NCBI RefSeq assembly: GCF_032970905.1
Contig: NZ_JAWJZA010000015.1
Length of the DNA stretch: 55,568 bases
Strand: one strand, 5' to 3'
Source: Veillonella absiana
Lineage (GTDB): Bacteria > Bacillota > Negativicutes > Veillonellales > Veillonellaceae
Positions 33,658 through 42,231 of this stretch are shown one piece after another. The position numbers were made by a program, and so were the translations under genes. Position 1 is the stretch's first letter, and each line of letters begins with the position of its first letter. The notes beneath the pieces were generated by a model. It was not told the DNA's origin, did no database searches, and saw nothing but the letters and a program-made list of their open reading frames with translations.

Positions 33658-35529
33658 ATGTATACAGTAGATACCTATGATGTCATCGTCATTGGTGGTG
33701 GTCATGCGGGTTGTGAAGCTGCGTTGGCGGCGGCGCGCATGGGACATCGCACGTTGATGGCGACCATCAGTTTAGATAATATTGCCCTTATGCCATGTAA
33801 TCCTGCCGTTGGCGGACCAGGCAAGAGTCATCTCGTTTACGAGCTCGATGCGTTGGGTGGGCAAATGGGCATTAACGCGGATGCAACGGCTATCCAAATG
33901 CGTATGCTCAACATGGGCAAGGGCCCAGCAGTGCATTCCTTGCGTTGCCAATCTGATAAAATTAAATATCAACATTTGATGAAAGAAACTCTTGAGAATA
34001 CAGATAATCTCAATATTAAACAGATGATGGTGACAGAACTCAAGGTTGAGGACGGCGAAGTTAAAGGTATTGTAACCGAGCTTGATGAATTCTATGCGGC
34101 GAAAGCTGTTATTCTTTGTACTGGTACGTATTTGAAGGGTAAAATCCTCGTAGGCGAACTATCCTATACAGGTGGCCCAAACGGCTTGCGTACAGCAGAA
34201 GTATTTTCACAATCTCTCATTGATAATGGCATTGAATTGATGCGTTTTAAAACGGGTACACCAGCTCGCGTTGATAAACGGACGCTCAATTTAGATCATA
34301 TGGAGGTGCAACCTGGGGACCCACATCACCGAGCATTTTCCTTTATGTCCGAATGGATTGATCGTAATGAACAAGTATGTTGGTTAACGTACACAAATGA
34401 CCATACTCATGATATTATCAAGGAAAACATATTCCGTGCCCCAATGTATAGCGGTAAAATTGAAGGTGTTGGCCCTCGTTACTGCCCATCTATTGAGGAT
34501 AAGGTGGTTCGTTTTGCTGATAAACATCGTCACCAATTGTTCGTGGAACCAGAAGGTGGTCAAACCAATGAGATGTACGTACAAGGCATGAGTACATCCT
34601 TGCCTATGGATGTGCAATATGCATTCTTGCGTACCATTCCAGGCCTTGAAAATGTAGAAATCATGCGTCCTGCGTACGCTATCGAGTATGATTGCCTCAA
34701 TCCATTGCAATTGACTCCAGCCCTTGGGGTAAAACACATCAAAGGCCTCTATTCAGCAGGTCAAGCGAATGGTACCTCTGGTTATGAGGAGGCCGCTGCT
34801 CAAGGTTTGATGGCCGGCATTAACGCTGCATTGTATCTCCAAGGTGAAAGTCCATTTATCCTTGCTCGTTCCGAGGCATATATCGGTGTTCTCATCGATG
34901 ATCTCGTAACAAAAGGTACACGCGAACCATATCGTATGATGACAAGCCGCAGCGAATATCGATTGCTCTTGCGTCAAGATAATGCAGACCTTCGTTTAAC
35001 GGAAAAAGGTCGTCAAATCGGTCTTGTAAAAGATAATCGTTATGCGATATTTACAAAGAAAAAACAAGATATCGAAAAAGGTATCAAATTATTGAAAGAA
35101 TGTCCTGTAAATCCATCTAAGGAAACTCAAGAAATTCTTGAAAAACTTGGTACTGCACCAATCAAAACAGGCATTCGTGCTTATGATCTTGTAAAACGTA
35201 CGGAGTTGTCCTATGGTATGGTAGCTGATGCATTCGGTATTGAACGTTTTAATCCTGATGTAGAAGAAGCTATCGATATTTCTACAACTTATGAAGGCTA
35301 TATTAAGAAACAAATGGACCAAGTCGATAAAGTTCGTAAATTAGAGGAAAAAATTCTTCCTCCAGATTGGGACTATATGGCTATGAAAGGTATTTCCCTG
35401 GAAGCTCAACAAAAATTGACGAAAATCCGTCCACACTCCATCGGCCAAGCCAGTCGTATCTCTGGTGTATCTCCAGCGGACGTATCCGTATTGTTGGTAC
35501 AATTGGAACAATATAACCGAGCTAAGTAA
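33658..35529 (+). CDS. mnmG: tRNA uridine 5-carboxymethylaminomethyl modification enzyme MnmG
   Basis: A 623-residue FAD protein and MnmE partner. The dinucleotide fold VIGGGHAGCEAALAAARMG is at the N-terminus. Next come NPAVGGPGKSHLVYELDALG and YCPSIEDKVVRF, and near 365 SAGQANGTSGYEEAAAQG. The C-terminal helical domain ends SRISGVSPADVSVLLVQLEQ. Start ATG 33658 follows AAGGAAATAAGT. Standard gene order places rsmG next. Confidence 0.97.
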   Translation: MYTVDTYDVIVIGGGHAGCEAALAAARMGHRTLMATISLDNIALMPCNPAVGGPGKSHLVYELDALGGQMGINADATAIQMRMLNMGKGPAVHSLRCQSDKIKYQHLMKETLENTDNLNIKQMMVTELKVEDGEVKGIVTELDEFYAAKAVILCTGTYLKGKILVGELSYTGGPNGLRTAEVFSQSLIDNGIELMRFKTGTPARVDKRTLNLDHMEVQPGDPHHRAFSFMSEWIDRNEQVCWLTYTNDHTHDIIKENIFRAPMYSGKIEGVGPRYCPSIEDKVVRFADKHRHQLFVEPEGGQTNEMYVQGMSTSLPMDVQYAFLRTIPGLENVEIMRPAYAIEYDCLNPLQLTPALGVKHIKGLYSAGQANGTSGYEEAAAQGLMAGINAALYLQGESPFILARSEAYIGVLIDDLVTKGTREPYRMMTSRSEYRLLLRQDNADLRLTEKGRQIGLVKDNRYAIFTKKKQDIEKGIKLLKECPVNPSKETQEILEKLGTAPIKTGIRAYDLVKRTELSYGMVADAFGIERFNPDVEEAIDISTTYEGYIKKQMDQVDKVRKLEEKILPPDWDYMAMKGISLEAQQKLTKIRPHSIGQASRISGVSPADVSVLLVQLEQYNRAK

Positions 35530-35654
35530 TTTTGTATGGAATGGCCGCGGCCCGCGTATTCATTTTTTGAGTGCTAATTTCCAATGTGTATTCTATGACA
35601 CGGCCGCGAGCATAAAGGCCAATTATAGTAGTAATAGTAGAATTTGAGGTTGTT

Positions 35655-36407
35655 ATGAAAGAGCAATATGATGTAGCCATTGCTACAGAACAAGAATTTA
35701 CCACAGATCTAAAGGCCCAAATGACTGCTTTTGGTTTGCCTTGCACTGATGAGCAAGCTCATGATTTTTACTATTATTATGTGCAGCTCATCGAAACGAA
35801 CAAGAGTCTAAACCTCACGGCTATCACGGATATGCACGAGGTGGTGGTGAAACATATAGTGGATTCCTTATCCTGTTACGATGCTCAATATATCGCTGAT
35901 GGTGCGACCATCCTTGATGTAGGCACTGGTGCAGGATTTCCAGGTATTCCTTTGGCTATCTACAATCGCACATTAAAAATTACATTGTTTGATTCCTTGC
36001 AAAAACGGTTGAAATTTTTGCAGACTATCATTGATGAATTGAAATTAGAAAATGTCGTTACCTTACATGGTCGCGCAGAGGATATGAGTCATACCGATGC
36101 CCACCGTGAAAGCTACGATATCGTTACAAGTCGCGCGGTGGCTAGATTGCCTATTCTCTTGGAATGGACCTTGCCATACGTTAAACAAAATGGCTATTTC
36201 ATTTCTCTCAAAGGCGCTGCCTATGAAGAGGAAATTCAGGAATCTCCAAAGGCCCTTGATATTCTCGGTGGCACCGTTAAGGAAGTACGACCTATTTCCT
36301 TGCCCACCATCGATGATAAACGAGCGGTGCTGTATATACAAAAAACAAAGGCTACCCCTAATAAATATCCGCGGAAACCAAAGGACATCAAGGAGAAGCC
36401 GTTATAA
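35655..36407 (+). CDS. rsmG: 16S rRNA (guanine-N7) methyltransferase RsmG
   Basis: A 250-residue methyltransferase that modifies G527 of 16S rRNA. ATILDVGTGAGFPGIPLAI is the SAM loop, LFDSLQKRLKFLQTI the following acidic-loop motif, and VTSRAVARLPILLEW a family signature. Start ATG 35655 follows GAGGTTGTT. The last about 15 residues are basic (KYPRKPKDIKEKPL). It ends the mnmE-mnmG-rsmG run and is followed by tail-to-tail terminators before metH. Confidence 0.96.
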   Translation: MKEQYDVAIATEQEFTTDLKAQMTAFGLPCTDEQAHDFYYYYVQLIETNKSLNLTAITDMHEVVVKHIVDSLSCYDAQYIADGATILDVGTGAGFPGIPLAIYNRTLKITLFDSLQKRLKFLQTIIDELKLENVVTLHGRAEDMSHTDAHRESYDIVTSRAVARLPILLEWTLPYVKQNGYFISLKGAAYEEEIQESPKALDILGGTVKEVRPISLPTIDDKRAVLYIQKTKATPNKYPRKPKDIKEKPL

Positions 36408-36449
36408 AGTAGTATATGAAATTGTAATTTAAAACCATATATCTAATAA

Positions 36450-36488
36450 AAAGGCAATGCAACAGAAGTTTCAGGGCATTGTCTTTTT
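36450..36488 (+). terminator. Terminator of rsmG
   Basis: GGCAATGC pairs with GCATTGTC around a 16-nt loop, followed by TTTTTAT. Confidence 0.75.
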
Positions 36489-36501
36489 ATATTGCTTGAA
36501 T

Positions 36502-36544
36502 AAATGCCTCAGTATTCCATTTCGGAGCACTGAGGCATTTTGTT
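36502..36544. terminator. Second (bidirectional) terminator between rsmG and metH
   Basis: AAATGCCTCAGT / ACTGAGGCATTT with T-tract on the plus side and A/T on the other; it probably serves the minus-strand metH gene too. Confidence 0.7.
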
Positions 36545-36654
36545 TACTTATATGACTTATAGGACAAAATGAGTTGGTTTAAATAGCGATGGAGTTAGAT
36601 ACTATCTAATTCCACCGGTATTTAAAGTTCTTGTATTTATTTACGTATGATTAC

Positions 36655-39084
36655 TTATTGATTCTCGAACAATTCATTTGTAATATTAACCGCTGCAATA
36701 CCGTCCTTCGCGTATTTATCAGCACCGGCTTGGTCGGCGTAGTCTTGGGAAACTACGGCACCACCGACGATGACTTTTGTATCGAGGCCAGCCCCGCGGA
36801 TGGCTTCGATGGTATTGTCGATTTGAGGCATGGTAGTGGTCATGAGGGAACAAATACCTACAACAGATGCGTTATGCTCCTTAATGGCGGCTACAATGAC
36901 TTCAGCGGCCACATCCTTGCCAAGGTCGATGACCTTGTAACCGTTATTTTCAAGGAGGGCGCCGACGATATTTTTACCGAGGTCATGGATATCACCTTTC
37001 ACAGTGGCCACGATAACAGTGCCTTTGTCGAGGCTTTCACTAGCAGGGAGGATTTCCTTGATCGTTGTGAAAGCAGCCTGCATCGTTTCTGCAGCAAGCA
37101 TAACTTGAGGTAGGAACAATTTACCGGAACCGAATTTATCGCCCACCACGTTCATCGCCTCGGAGAGACCTTTTTTCGTGATATCTAGTGGGTTTATGCC
37201 ATCGGAGAGGGCTTGTTTAACGAGCTCAATGATGGCTTCTTTTTCGCCTTGCTCCACGCAAGCGCGGATATTGGCGAGAGGATCATTGCTATCGAAACTA
37301 GCCTTGGATGGTGAATTAGGGGCCGAGTTACCAGGAATTTCACCTTCTTGTTCATAGCCATAATCATTGATGAATTTCGCTGCACCAGGGTCCCAGCCGA
37401 GCAATGTACAGCCCGCTGTGAAAGCCTTTTTAACAGGATAGTTTAGAGGATTCATGATAGGTGTCGTCAAACCAGCAAGAAGGGCCATTGTAAGGAATTG
37501 GCCGTTCAAATATGGACGTTGTGGCATACCAAAGGAAACATTGGACAAGCCCATCACAGTAGGGAAGCCAAATTTTTCCTTGTACAAGCGCAAGGTTTCT
37601 AATGTTTCCTTCGCACTATTATCGCCACTAGCCAATGTTAATACCAATGGATCCAGTAACAAATCGTTTGGACGAATACCATAAGAATAGGCAGCCTCAA
37701 CGATGGTATTGGCTAAAGCAACACGGTCTGTTGATTTCTCTGGTAAATCACCACTGGATAATGGCAAACAGAGAAGGGCCGCACCATAGCGTTTAGCTAA
37801 TGGCATTACGGCATCAATTTGTTCTTGTTCTGCATTAACGGAGTTAATGAGAGCACGGCCTGGATAGTTTTTTAAACCAATTTCTAGAGCCTTAGAATCC
37901 AGTGTATCGATGGATAGAGGAACCTCTACTAGACTAGATAATTCAAAGATGGCACGTTCCATTAAAGGTGTTTGATCCATACCAGCTACACCCATATTTA
38001 CATCAAGAATATCGGCACCAGCCTCTACTTGTTCTAAGGCATCGCGTTTTACACGGATAAAGCTGCCATCACGTAATTCTTGGGCTAGTACCTTACGGCC
38101 CGTTGGGTTGATTCTTTCACCAATGATGAGTGGTTTTTCACTGTGACCAAGGCGTACTAGTTTTGTACGGCTTGTGATAGCTGTGAAAGGTTCCACATGA
38201 GGTCGTTCTGCTGGTGTATGAGCTTTCACAGCCTCGGAAATACGAGCGATATGTTCTGGCGTACTACCACAGCAAGCGCCGATATAAGTAGCACCAGCGT
38301 CAACGATTGGGAGCATCAATGGGCCCATTTCATCTGCAGAGAGGGGGAATACCGTTTGTTTATTGATGAGCACAGGCATACCCGCGTTTGGTTGGCAAAT
38401 GAGCGGTAGGTTGGTAACGGCTGCCATTTGACGAACGAGGTCTGTCAATTGTTCAGGACCGAGGGAACAGTTAATGCCGATGATATCAGCGCCAAGGGCT
38501 TCGAGCATCACAGCAGCCACGTCAGGCGGTGTACCTGTGATCGTACGGCCATCCTCACTGAATGAGAACTGGCAGATGATTTGGACATCGTCCTTTGTTT
38601 TGCCTCGGGCCTTGCGAGCATCAAGGGATGCTAATAGGGCGGCACGCATTTCTTGCACGTCGATGATTGTTTCAATGATAATGAAATCCACGCCACCTTC
38701 GATGAGGGCCTCGGCTTGCTCGCGATAGGTGTGGTAAATTTCATCAAAACTCATATTGCCAAGAGGCTGTAAAAAACGACCTGTAGGCCCCATGGAACCA
38801 GCCACTCGAGCCTCAGGTTTTACATTAGCGATTGCTTCTTTGGCTAGCGTTACAGCAGCAATATTAATGTCCCGTACACGATCTTGTAAATCATAATCCT
38901 CTAATTTGAGGCTGCACGCACCAAATGTATTGGCTGTAATGATATCACTGCCAGCCTCTAAATATTGTGAGTAAATATCACGTACTACATCGGGATGTTC
39001 AATATTATATAACTCCGGACAATAACCTTCCTCTAGACCTGCCGCTTGTAACATTGTGCCCATAGCACCATCAAAAATATACAT
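36655..39084 (-). CDS. metH: Cobalamin-dependent methionine synthase lacking the reactivation domain
   Basis: An 809-residue protein with three of the four MetH modules. The homocysteine domain (about 1-290) has FDGAMGTMLQAAGL and zinc ligands in GINCSLGP and IGACCGSTPEH. The methyltetrahydrofolate domain is about 315-570 (IIGERINPTGRKVLAQEL and GADILDVNMGV). The cap and B12 domains are about 605-805, with VKGDIHDLGKNIVGALL, where the His ligates cobalt. The SAM-binding reactivation domain of Escherichia coli-type MetH is absent; it is encoded separately 39 nt upstream (39124-39789). It transfers methyl from methyl-THF to homocysteine. The nearby corrinoid adenosyltransferase (45190) fits B12 use. 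Confidence 0.92.
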   Translation of the reverse strand: MYIFDGAMGTMLQAAGLEEGYCPELYNIEHPDVVRDIYSQYLEAGSDIITANTFGACSLKLEDYDLQDRVRDINIAAVTLAKEAIANVKPEARVAGSMGPTGRFLQPLGNMSFDEIYHTYREQAEALIEGGVDFIIIETIIDVQEMRAALLASLDARKARGKTKDDVQIICQFSFSEDGRTITGTPPDVAAVMLEALGADIIGINCSLGPEQLTDLVRQMAAVTNLPLICQPNAGMPVLINKQTVFPLSADEMGPLMLPIVDAGATYIGACCGSTPEHIARISEAVKAHTPAERPHVEPFTAITSRTKLVRLGHSEKPLIIGERINPTGRKVLAQELRDGSFIRVKRDALEQVEAGADILDVNMGVAGMDQTPLMERAIFELSSLVEVPLSIDTLDSKALEIGLKNYPGRALINSVNAEQEQIDAVMPLAKRYGAALLCLPLSSGDLPEKSTDRVALANTIVEAAYSYGIRPNDLLLDPLVLTLASGDNSAKETLETLRLYKEKFGFPTVMGLSNVSFGMPQRPYLNGQFLTMALLAGLTTPIMNPLNYPVKKAFTAGCTLLGWDPGAAKFINDYGYEQEGEIPGNSAPNSPSKASFDSNDPLANIRACVEQGEKEAIIELVKQALSDGINPLDITKKGLSEAMNVVGDKFGSGKLFLPQVMLAAETMQAAFTTIKEILPASESLDKGTVIVATVKGDIHDLGKNIVGALLENNGYKVIDLGKDVAAEVIVAAIKEHNASVVGICSLMTTTMPQIDNTIEAIRGAGLDTKVIVGGAVVSQDYADQAGADKYAKDGIAAVNITNELFENQ

Positions 39085-39123
39085 AATTCACGTCCTTTGT
39101 GTATTCTCTAAAACTCTCTTTGT

Positions 39124-39789
39124 TTATACCTTGCGGGATGAGCAATCGACTTGACTGCATGATGTGCAACCGCGTTTGGTTGGTAAGCTTTCATCGCCAG
39201 GCATAAAACCAATGATAGCCGTCACAGATTTACGAGGGAACAAAAGGTGGTTATCTGTTACCTTGAGACCGATTTCCTTGGTGCCAATGATATTCGCCAA
39301 ATCCTTTTGAACCTCAAGTGGCCAATTGCCATAGCCTGGGCTAAAACGCCATGTTGGTTTATAACCTTGTTTTTTAGCGATGTTATTGATGACCTCATTT
39401 ACTTGATCCGCCACTTGTTCAACCGCTGTCGTAGCCGCTGCGTCTATGAGCAGACCTACGGTATAATTACCTTTTTTAAATAATTCTTCGCTACGTAATT
39501 CTACATCTTCGCCTACAGTTACACCCATGACGTACACCTTTGTGGATTTTGCTAGATGATCTCGTACCGTTTTACCTTCTACAAGGAGGGGTGGATTACT
39601 CTGAATGGTGAAAGTCTCTGCATCATAATCATATTCCTTATATACGCCTTTGGGTGTGGCTAATAATAGAATTTCTTTACATGCTTCATCTACGTATTGG
39701 GTTGGAAAATCTTCTGCGTGTCGCAGCCCAGCGTAGCGTTTTACTTCTGCTTTATTAATAACAGGAAGCATCCCATTGTATATTGCCAT
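39124..39789 (-). CDS. Stand-alone methionine synthase reactivation-domain protein
   Basis: A 221-residue protein corresponding to the C-terminal SAM-binding activation domain of MetH. Its signature is WRFSPGYGNWPLEVQKDLAN, followed by GLKVTDNHLLFPRKSVTAII. The C-terminus ends in a Cys-rich CTSCSQVDCSSRK. It should use SAM and an electron donor to remethylate oxidised Co(II) on the neighbouring MetH. I start at ATG 39789 (MAIYNGMLPV), with GGGAGGCTCTTATT before it; the frame opens earlier but lacks a site. The split arrangement implies that the two proteins must meet in trans. Confidence 0.88.
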   Translation of the reverse strand: MAIYNGMLPVINKAEVKRYAGLRHAEDFPTQYVDEACKEILLLATPKGVYKEYDYDAETFTIQSNPPLLVEGKTVRDHLAKSTKVYVMGVTVGEDVELRSEELFKKGNYTVGLLIDAAATTAVEQVADQVNEVINNIAKKQGYKPTWRFSPGYGNWPLEVQKDLANIIGTKEIGLKVTDNHLLFPRKSVTAIIGFMPGDESLPTKRGCTSCSQVDCSSRKV

Positions 39790-39852
39790 AATAAGAGCCT
39801 CCCTATTTTGTATAACTCTAATTGTTAGTATAGCATTTGTTGAAATAGTCAT

Positions 39853-39888
39853 AAAAAAATCTACCTGAGTTGTTCAGATAGATTTGGA
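39853..39888 (-). terminator. Terminator-like hairpin in the leader of the metH operon
   Basis: In the minus direction AAATCTATCTGAA-CAAC-TCAGGTAGATTTTTTT, a 12-bp stem (with a G-U pair) and a T7 tract, about 64 nt before the first ATG. A promoter-like TTGACT (39952-39957) / TATACT (39928-39933), 18-nt spacer, lies upstream in the same direction. No upstream gene reads into it, so it may be an attenuator or the end of a short RNA. Confidence 0.65.
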
Positions 39889-40058
39889 TGTAATATACCA
39901 TAGCACTGACCATTAATTGATATTATTAGTATAGGGGTTGCTTATAGATGTAGTCAATGAAAGTAGTGATTGTATGAGTATATAATTTTATGATATGTTG
40001 TTATAGGGTACGACTATAGTATAAATCCTATATGGTGGGTGTCTATATTTTATGAAAA

Positions 40059-40074
40059 TGTTTCACGTGAAACA
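40059..40074. promoter_or_regulatory. parS: parS centromere site 1
   Basis: A perfect 16-bp palindrome TGTTTCACGTGAAACA, identical to the Bacillus consensus, 209 nt before the parA start. ParB should bind here. Confidence 0.97.
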
Positions 40075-40282
40075 TTTAGACAATGTTATATTAGATGTAA
40101 TAGTGCAACTATCATTATAATAAGCTAGAAAATAAGGATATGTAGGGAATTCTCTAAGATAGTTTTATGTTTATCAGAAAAGAATCCCATATTTTACTAA
40201 AATTACATGATGTCTTGTTATTTTTAGTAGAAACATATGCTATAATAAATAAGACATTAATTACAAAATAGAGGTGAATATA

Positions 40283-41089
40283 GTGGGCAAAGTTATAGCC
40301 ATCACGAATCAAAAAGGTGGCGTTGGTAAAACAACTACATCTGTAAATTTAAGTGCATGCTTGGCAAAATCTGGTAAAAAAGTGCTTATGTTAGATCTTG
40401 ATCCACAGGGGAATGCTAGTAGTGGATTGGGTATTGATAAAGATAGTTTAGAATCCTGCATTTATGATGTGTTGATTGATGGCGAAGATATTGCTAATAT
40501 TATTCAACTAACAATGCTTAAAAATTTATTTGTAGCACCTGCAACTATTCAATTGGCAGGGGCTGAAGTGGAATTAGTTGGAATTGTTTCACGTGAAACA
40601 ATTTTGAAAAAAGCACTTAAATCAATTAAGAAGGAGTATGACTTTATTATCATTGATTGTCCTCCATCTTTGGGGTTGCTTACATTGAATGCGTTAACAG
40701 CTGCAGATAGTGCATTAATTCCTATTCAATGTGAATTTTATGCATTAGAAGGTGTTAGCCAACTAGTAAAAACCATTACTATTGTACAACAAACATCTAA
40801 TAAGGATCTTGAAATCGAAGGTGTTTTATTAACCATGTTTGATGGTCGCACTAATTTGTCTATCCAAGTAGCTGAAGAGGTTAAGAAGTTCTTTGGCACA
40901 AAGGTATATAAAACAATTATTCCAAGAAATGTACGTTTAAGCGAAGCTCCAAGTTATGGTGAGCCTGTTATTGTATATGACCCTAAATCTAAAGGTGCTG
41001 CTGTATATAATAGCTTGGCAAAAGAAGTGGCTAAGAATACTAAGGAACAAAGTAAAAAAACTAAAGATAAGAAGAAACAAGAGGAATAA
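40283..41089 (+). CDS. parA: Chromosome partitioning ATPase ParA/Soj
   Basis: A 268-residue deviant-Walker ATPase. KGGVGKTTTSVNLSACLA is the Walker A' loop, LDLDPQGNASSGLG and IIDCPPSLGLLTLNAL follow. I start at GTG 40283 (MGKVIAITNQ), with AGAGGTG 6 nt upstream; a GTG at 40274 would overlap that ribosome site. It drives origin segregation with ParB and modulates DnaA in Bacillus. The second parS lies inside the gene. It ends KKTKDKKKQEE, a Lys-rich tail. parB starts 2 nt after the stop. Confidence 0.96.
   Translation: MGKVIAITNQKGGVGKTTTSVNLSACLAKSGKKVLMLDLDPQGNASSGLGIDKDSLESCIYDVLIDGEDIANIIQLTMLKNLFVAPATIQLAGAEVELVGIVSRETILKKALKSIKKEYDFIIIDCPPSLGLLTLNALTAADSALIPIQCEFYALEGVSQLVKTITIVQQTSNKDLEIEGVLLTMFDGRTNLSIQVAEEVKKFFGTKVYKTIIPRNVRLSEAPSYGEPVIVYDPKSKGAAVYNSLAKEVAKNTKEQSKKTKDKKKQEE
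40585..40600. promoter_or_regulatory. parS: parS centromere site 2, inside parA
   Basis: The same 16-bp palindrome TGTTTCACGTGAAACA within the parA coding frame, where it encodes V-S-R-E-T. It extends by two further paired bases on each side. Confidence 0.97.
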
Positions 41090-41090
41090 T

Positions 41091-42032
41091 ATGGTTCGTA
41101 GTGCAAATAAAAAAGGCTCTGGTCTTGGTAAAGGCTTGGGGGCTTTAATGGGAAATGCCGAAAATGTAGAAGAAGTAGTAGGCACAAAACATAAGAAGGA
41201 TAAAACGATATTATCTATAGATTTGATTGAGCCTAATCCAGATCAGCCTCGTAAAAATTTTGCTGAGGATAGTTTGGTAACATTAATGGAGTCCATTAAA
41301 AATTATGGTATCGTCCAACCCATCGTAGTTCGTAAACTAGGTGATGTATATCAAATTGTAGCCGGCGAACGTCGTTTTCGAGCAGCTACTCGTTTGGGTA
41401 TGACGGAAGTACCTGTTATCATCAAAGATTATAGTACTGAAGAAGTGACTGAAATTGCGTTAGTAGAAAATTTACAACGTCAAGACTTGGACCCTATTGA
41501 AGAAGCCTTCGCCTATCAAAGGTTGATGGATACTTTCAAACAAACACAAGAGGTGATTGCTGTTCGTTTGGGTCGTAGTCGATCCCATGTGGCTAACATG
41601 GTTCGTCTGTTAAAACTACCGGAAGCCATTCGTAATGATTTATCTGTTGGGGAATTGAGCATAGGTCAAGCTAGACCTTTATTGTCTTTAAAATCTGAAG
41701 CACTTCAATTAGAAGCGGTAGAAAAAATTAAAGATGGTGATTTGAATGCTCGCCAAGTAGAAAACCTTGTAAAAACACTTTCTACATCTACACAAAAAAA
41801 TAGCAGACAGAAAAAAGTAGAATCTGCTGAAATTAAAGCTCTTACAGAACAATTGAAGTTACAATTGGGCTCACCAGTAGCTATTAAATTACGAGCTGGT
41901 AAAAAGGTACAAGGGAAAATTGAAATTTCTTTTAGTTCTGAATTAGAATTGGAACGCTTGATTGCCTACATGAATGATACACATGAAGATACCGTGCCAG
42001 ATCATGATGTGGCTATTGAGTTCCGCGTATAA
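41091..42032 (+). CDS. parB: Chromosome partitioning protein ParB/Spo0J
   Basis: A 313-residue CTP-dependent DNA clamp. The N-terminus GLGKGLGALMG is typical. The nuclease-like fold has IEPNPDQPRKNF, GIVQPIVVR and VAGERRFRAATRLG (CTP/box II). The HTH spans about 155-180 (TQEVIAVRLGRSRSHVANMVRLLKLP in part). Start ATG 41091 (MVRSANKKGS) has GAGGAATAAT before it. It spreads from parS and loads SMC. Confidence 0.96.
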   Translation: MVRSANKKGSGLGKGLGALMGNAENVEEVVGTKHKKDKTILSIDLIEPNPDQPRKNFAEDSLVTLMESIKNYGIVQPIVVRKLGDVYQIVAGERRFRAATRLGMTEVPVIIKDYSTEEVTEIALVENLQRQDLDPIEEAFAYQRLMDTFKQTQEVIAVRLGRSRSHVANMVRLLKLPEAIRNDLSVGELSIGQARPLLSLKSEALQLEAVEKIKDGDLNARQVENLVKTLSTSTQKNSRQKKVESAEIKALTEQLKLQLGSPVAIKLRAGKKVQGKIEISFSSELELERLIAYMNDTHEDTVPDHDVAIEFRV

Positions 42033-42231
42033 TATCATATTAGAATACAATGACGTATCCATACATAGTTAACTATAGATGGTTCATAGATAACTCATCT
42101 TATTTGGTTACACTATGTGTGGGTATATTTATTATAAAGGCATATGTGTTTCCTATATGTTAGCAGTAGTATAACAATGATTTTGTAGATATGAATTGAG
42201 ACATTAAGAAACATATAGTAAAGGTTATATT

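Larger units (their letters stand above)
39790..40282. other. Divergent intergenic region: metH leader, parS site, parA promoter
   Basis: The 493-nt gap between the metH operon and parA contains no gene. On the metH side a minus-strand promoter and a hairpin with a T7 tract precede the first gene. On the parA side lies a perfect parS site at 40059-40074. Confidence 0.75.

Noticed and set aside
39790..40050. SAM or cobalamin riboswitch before the metH operon
   Set aside because: Neither consensus core was recognised on the minus strand; only a promoter-like pair and a terminator hairpin are visible.
40956..41090. Longer ParB starting inside parA
   Set aside because: The extra 45 residues are parA read in another frame; ATG 41091 has a ribosome site and gives the usual GLGKGLGALM start.
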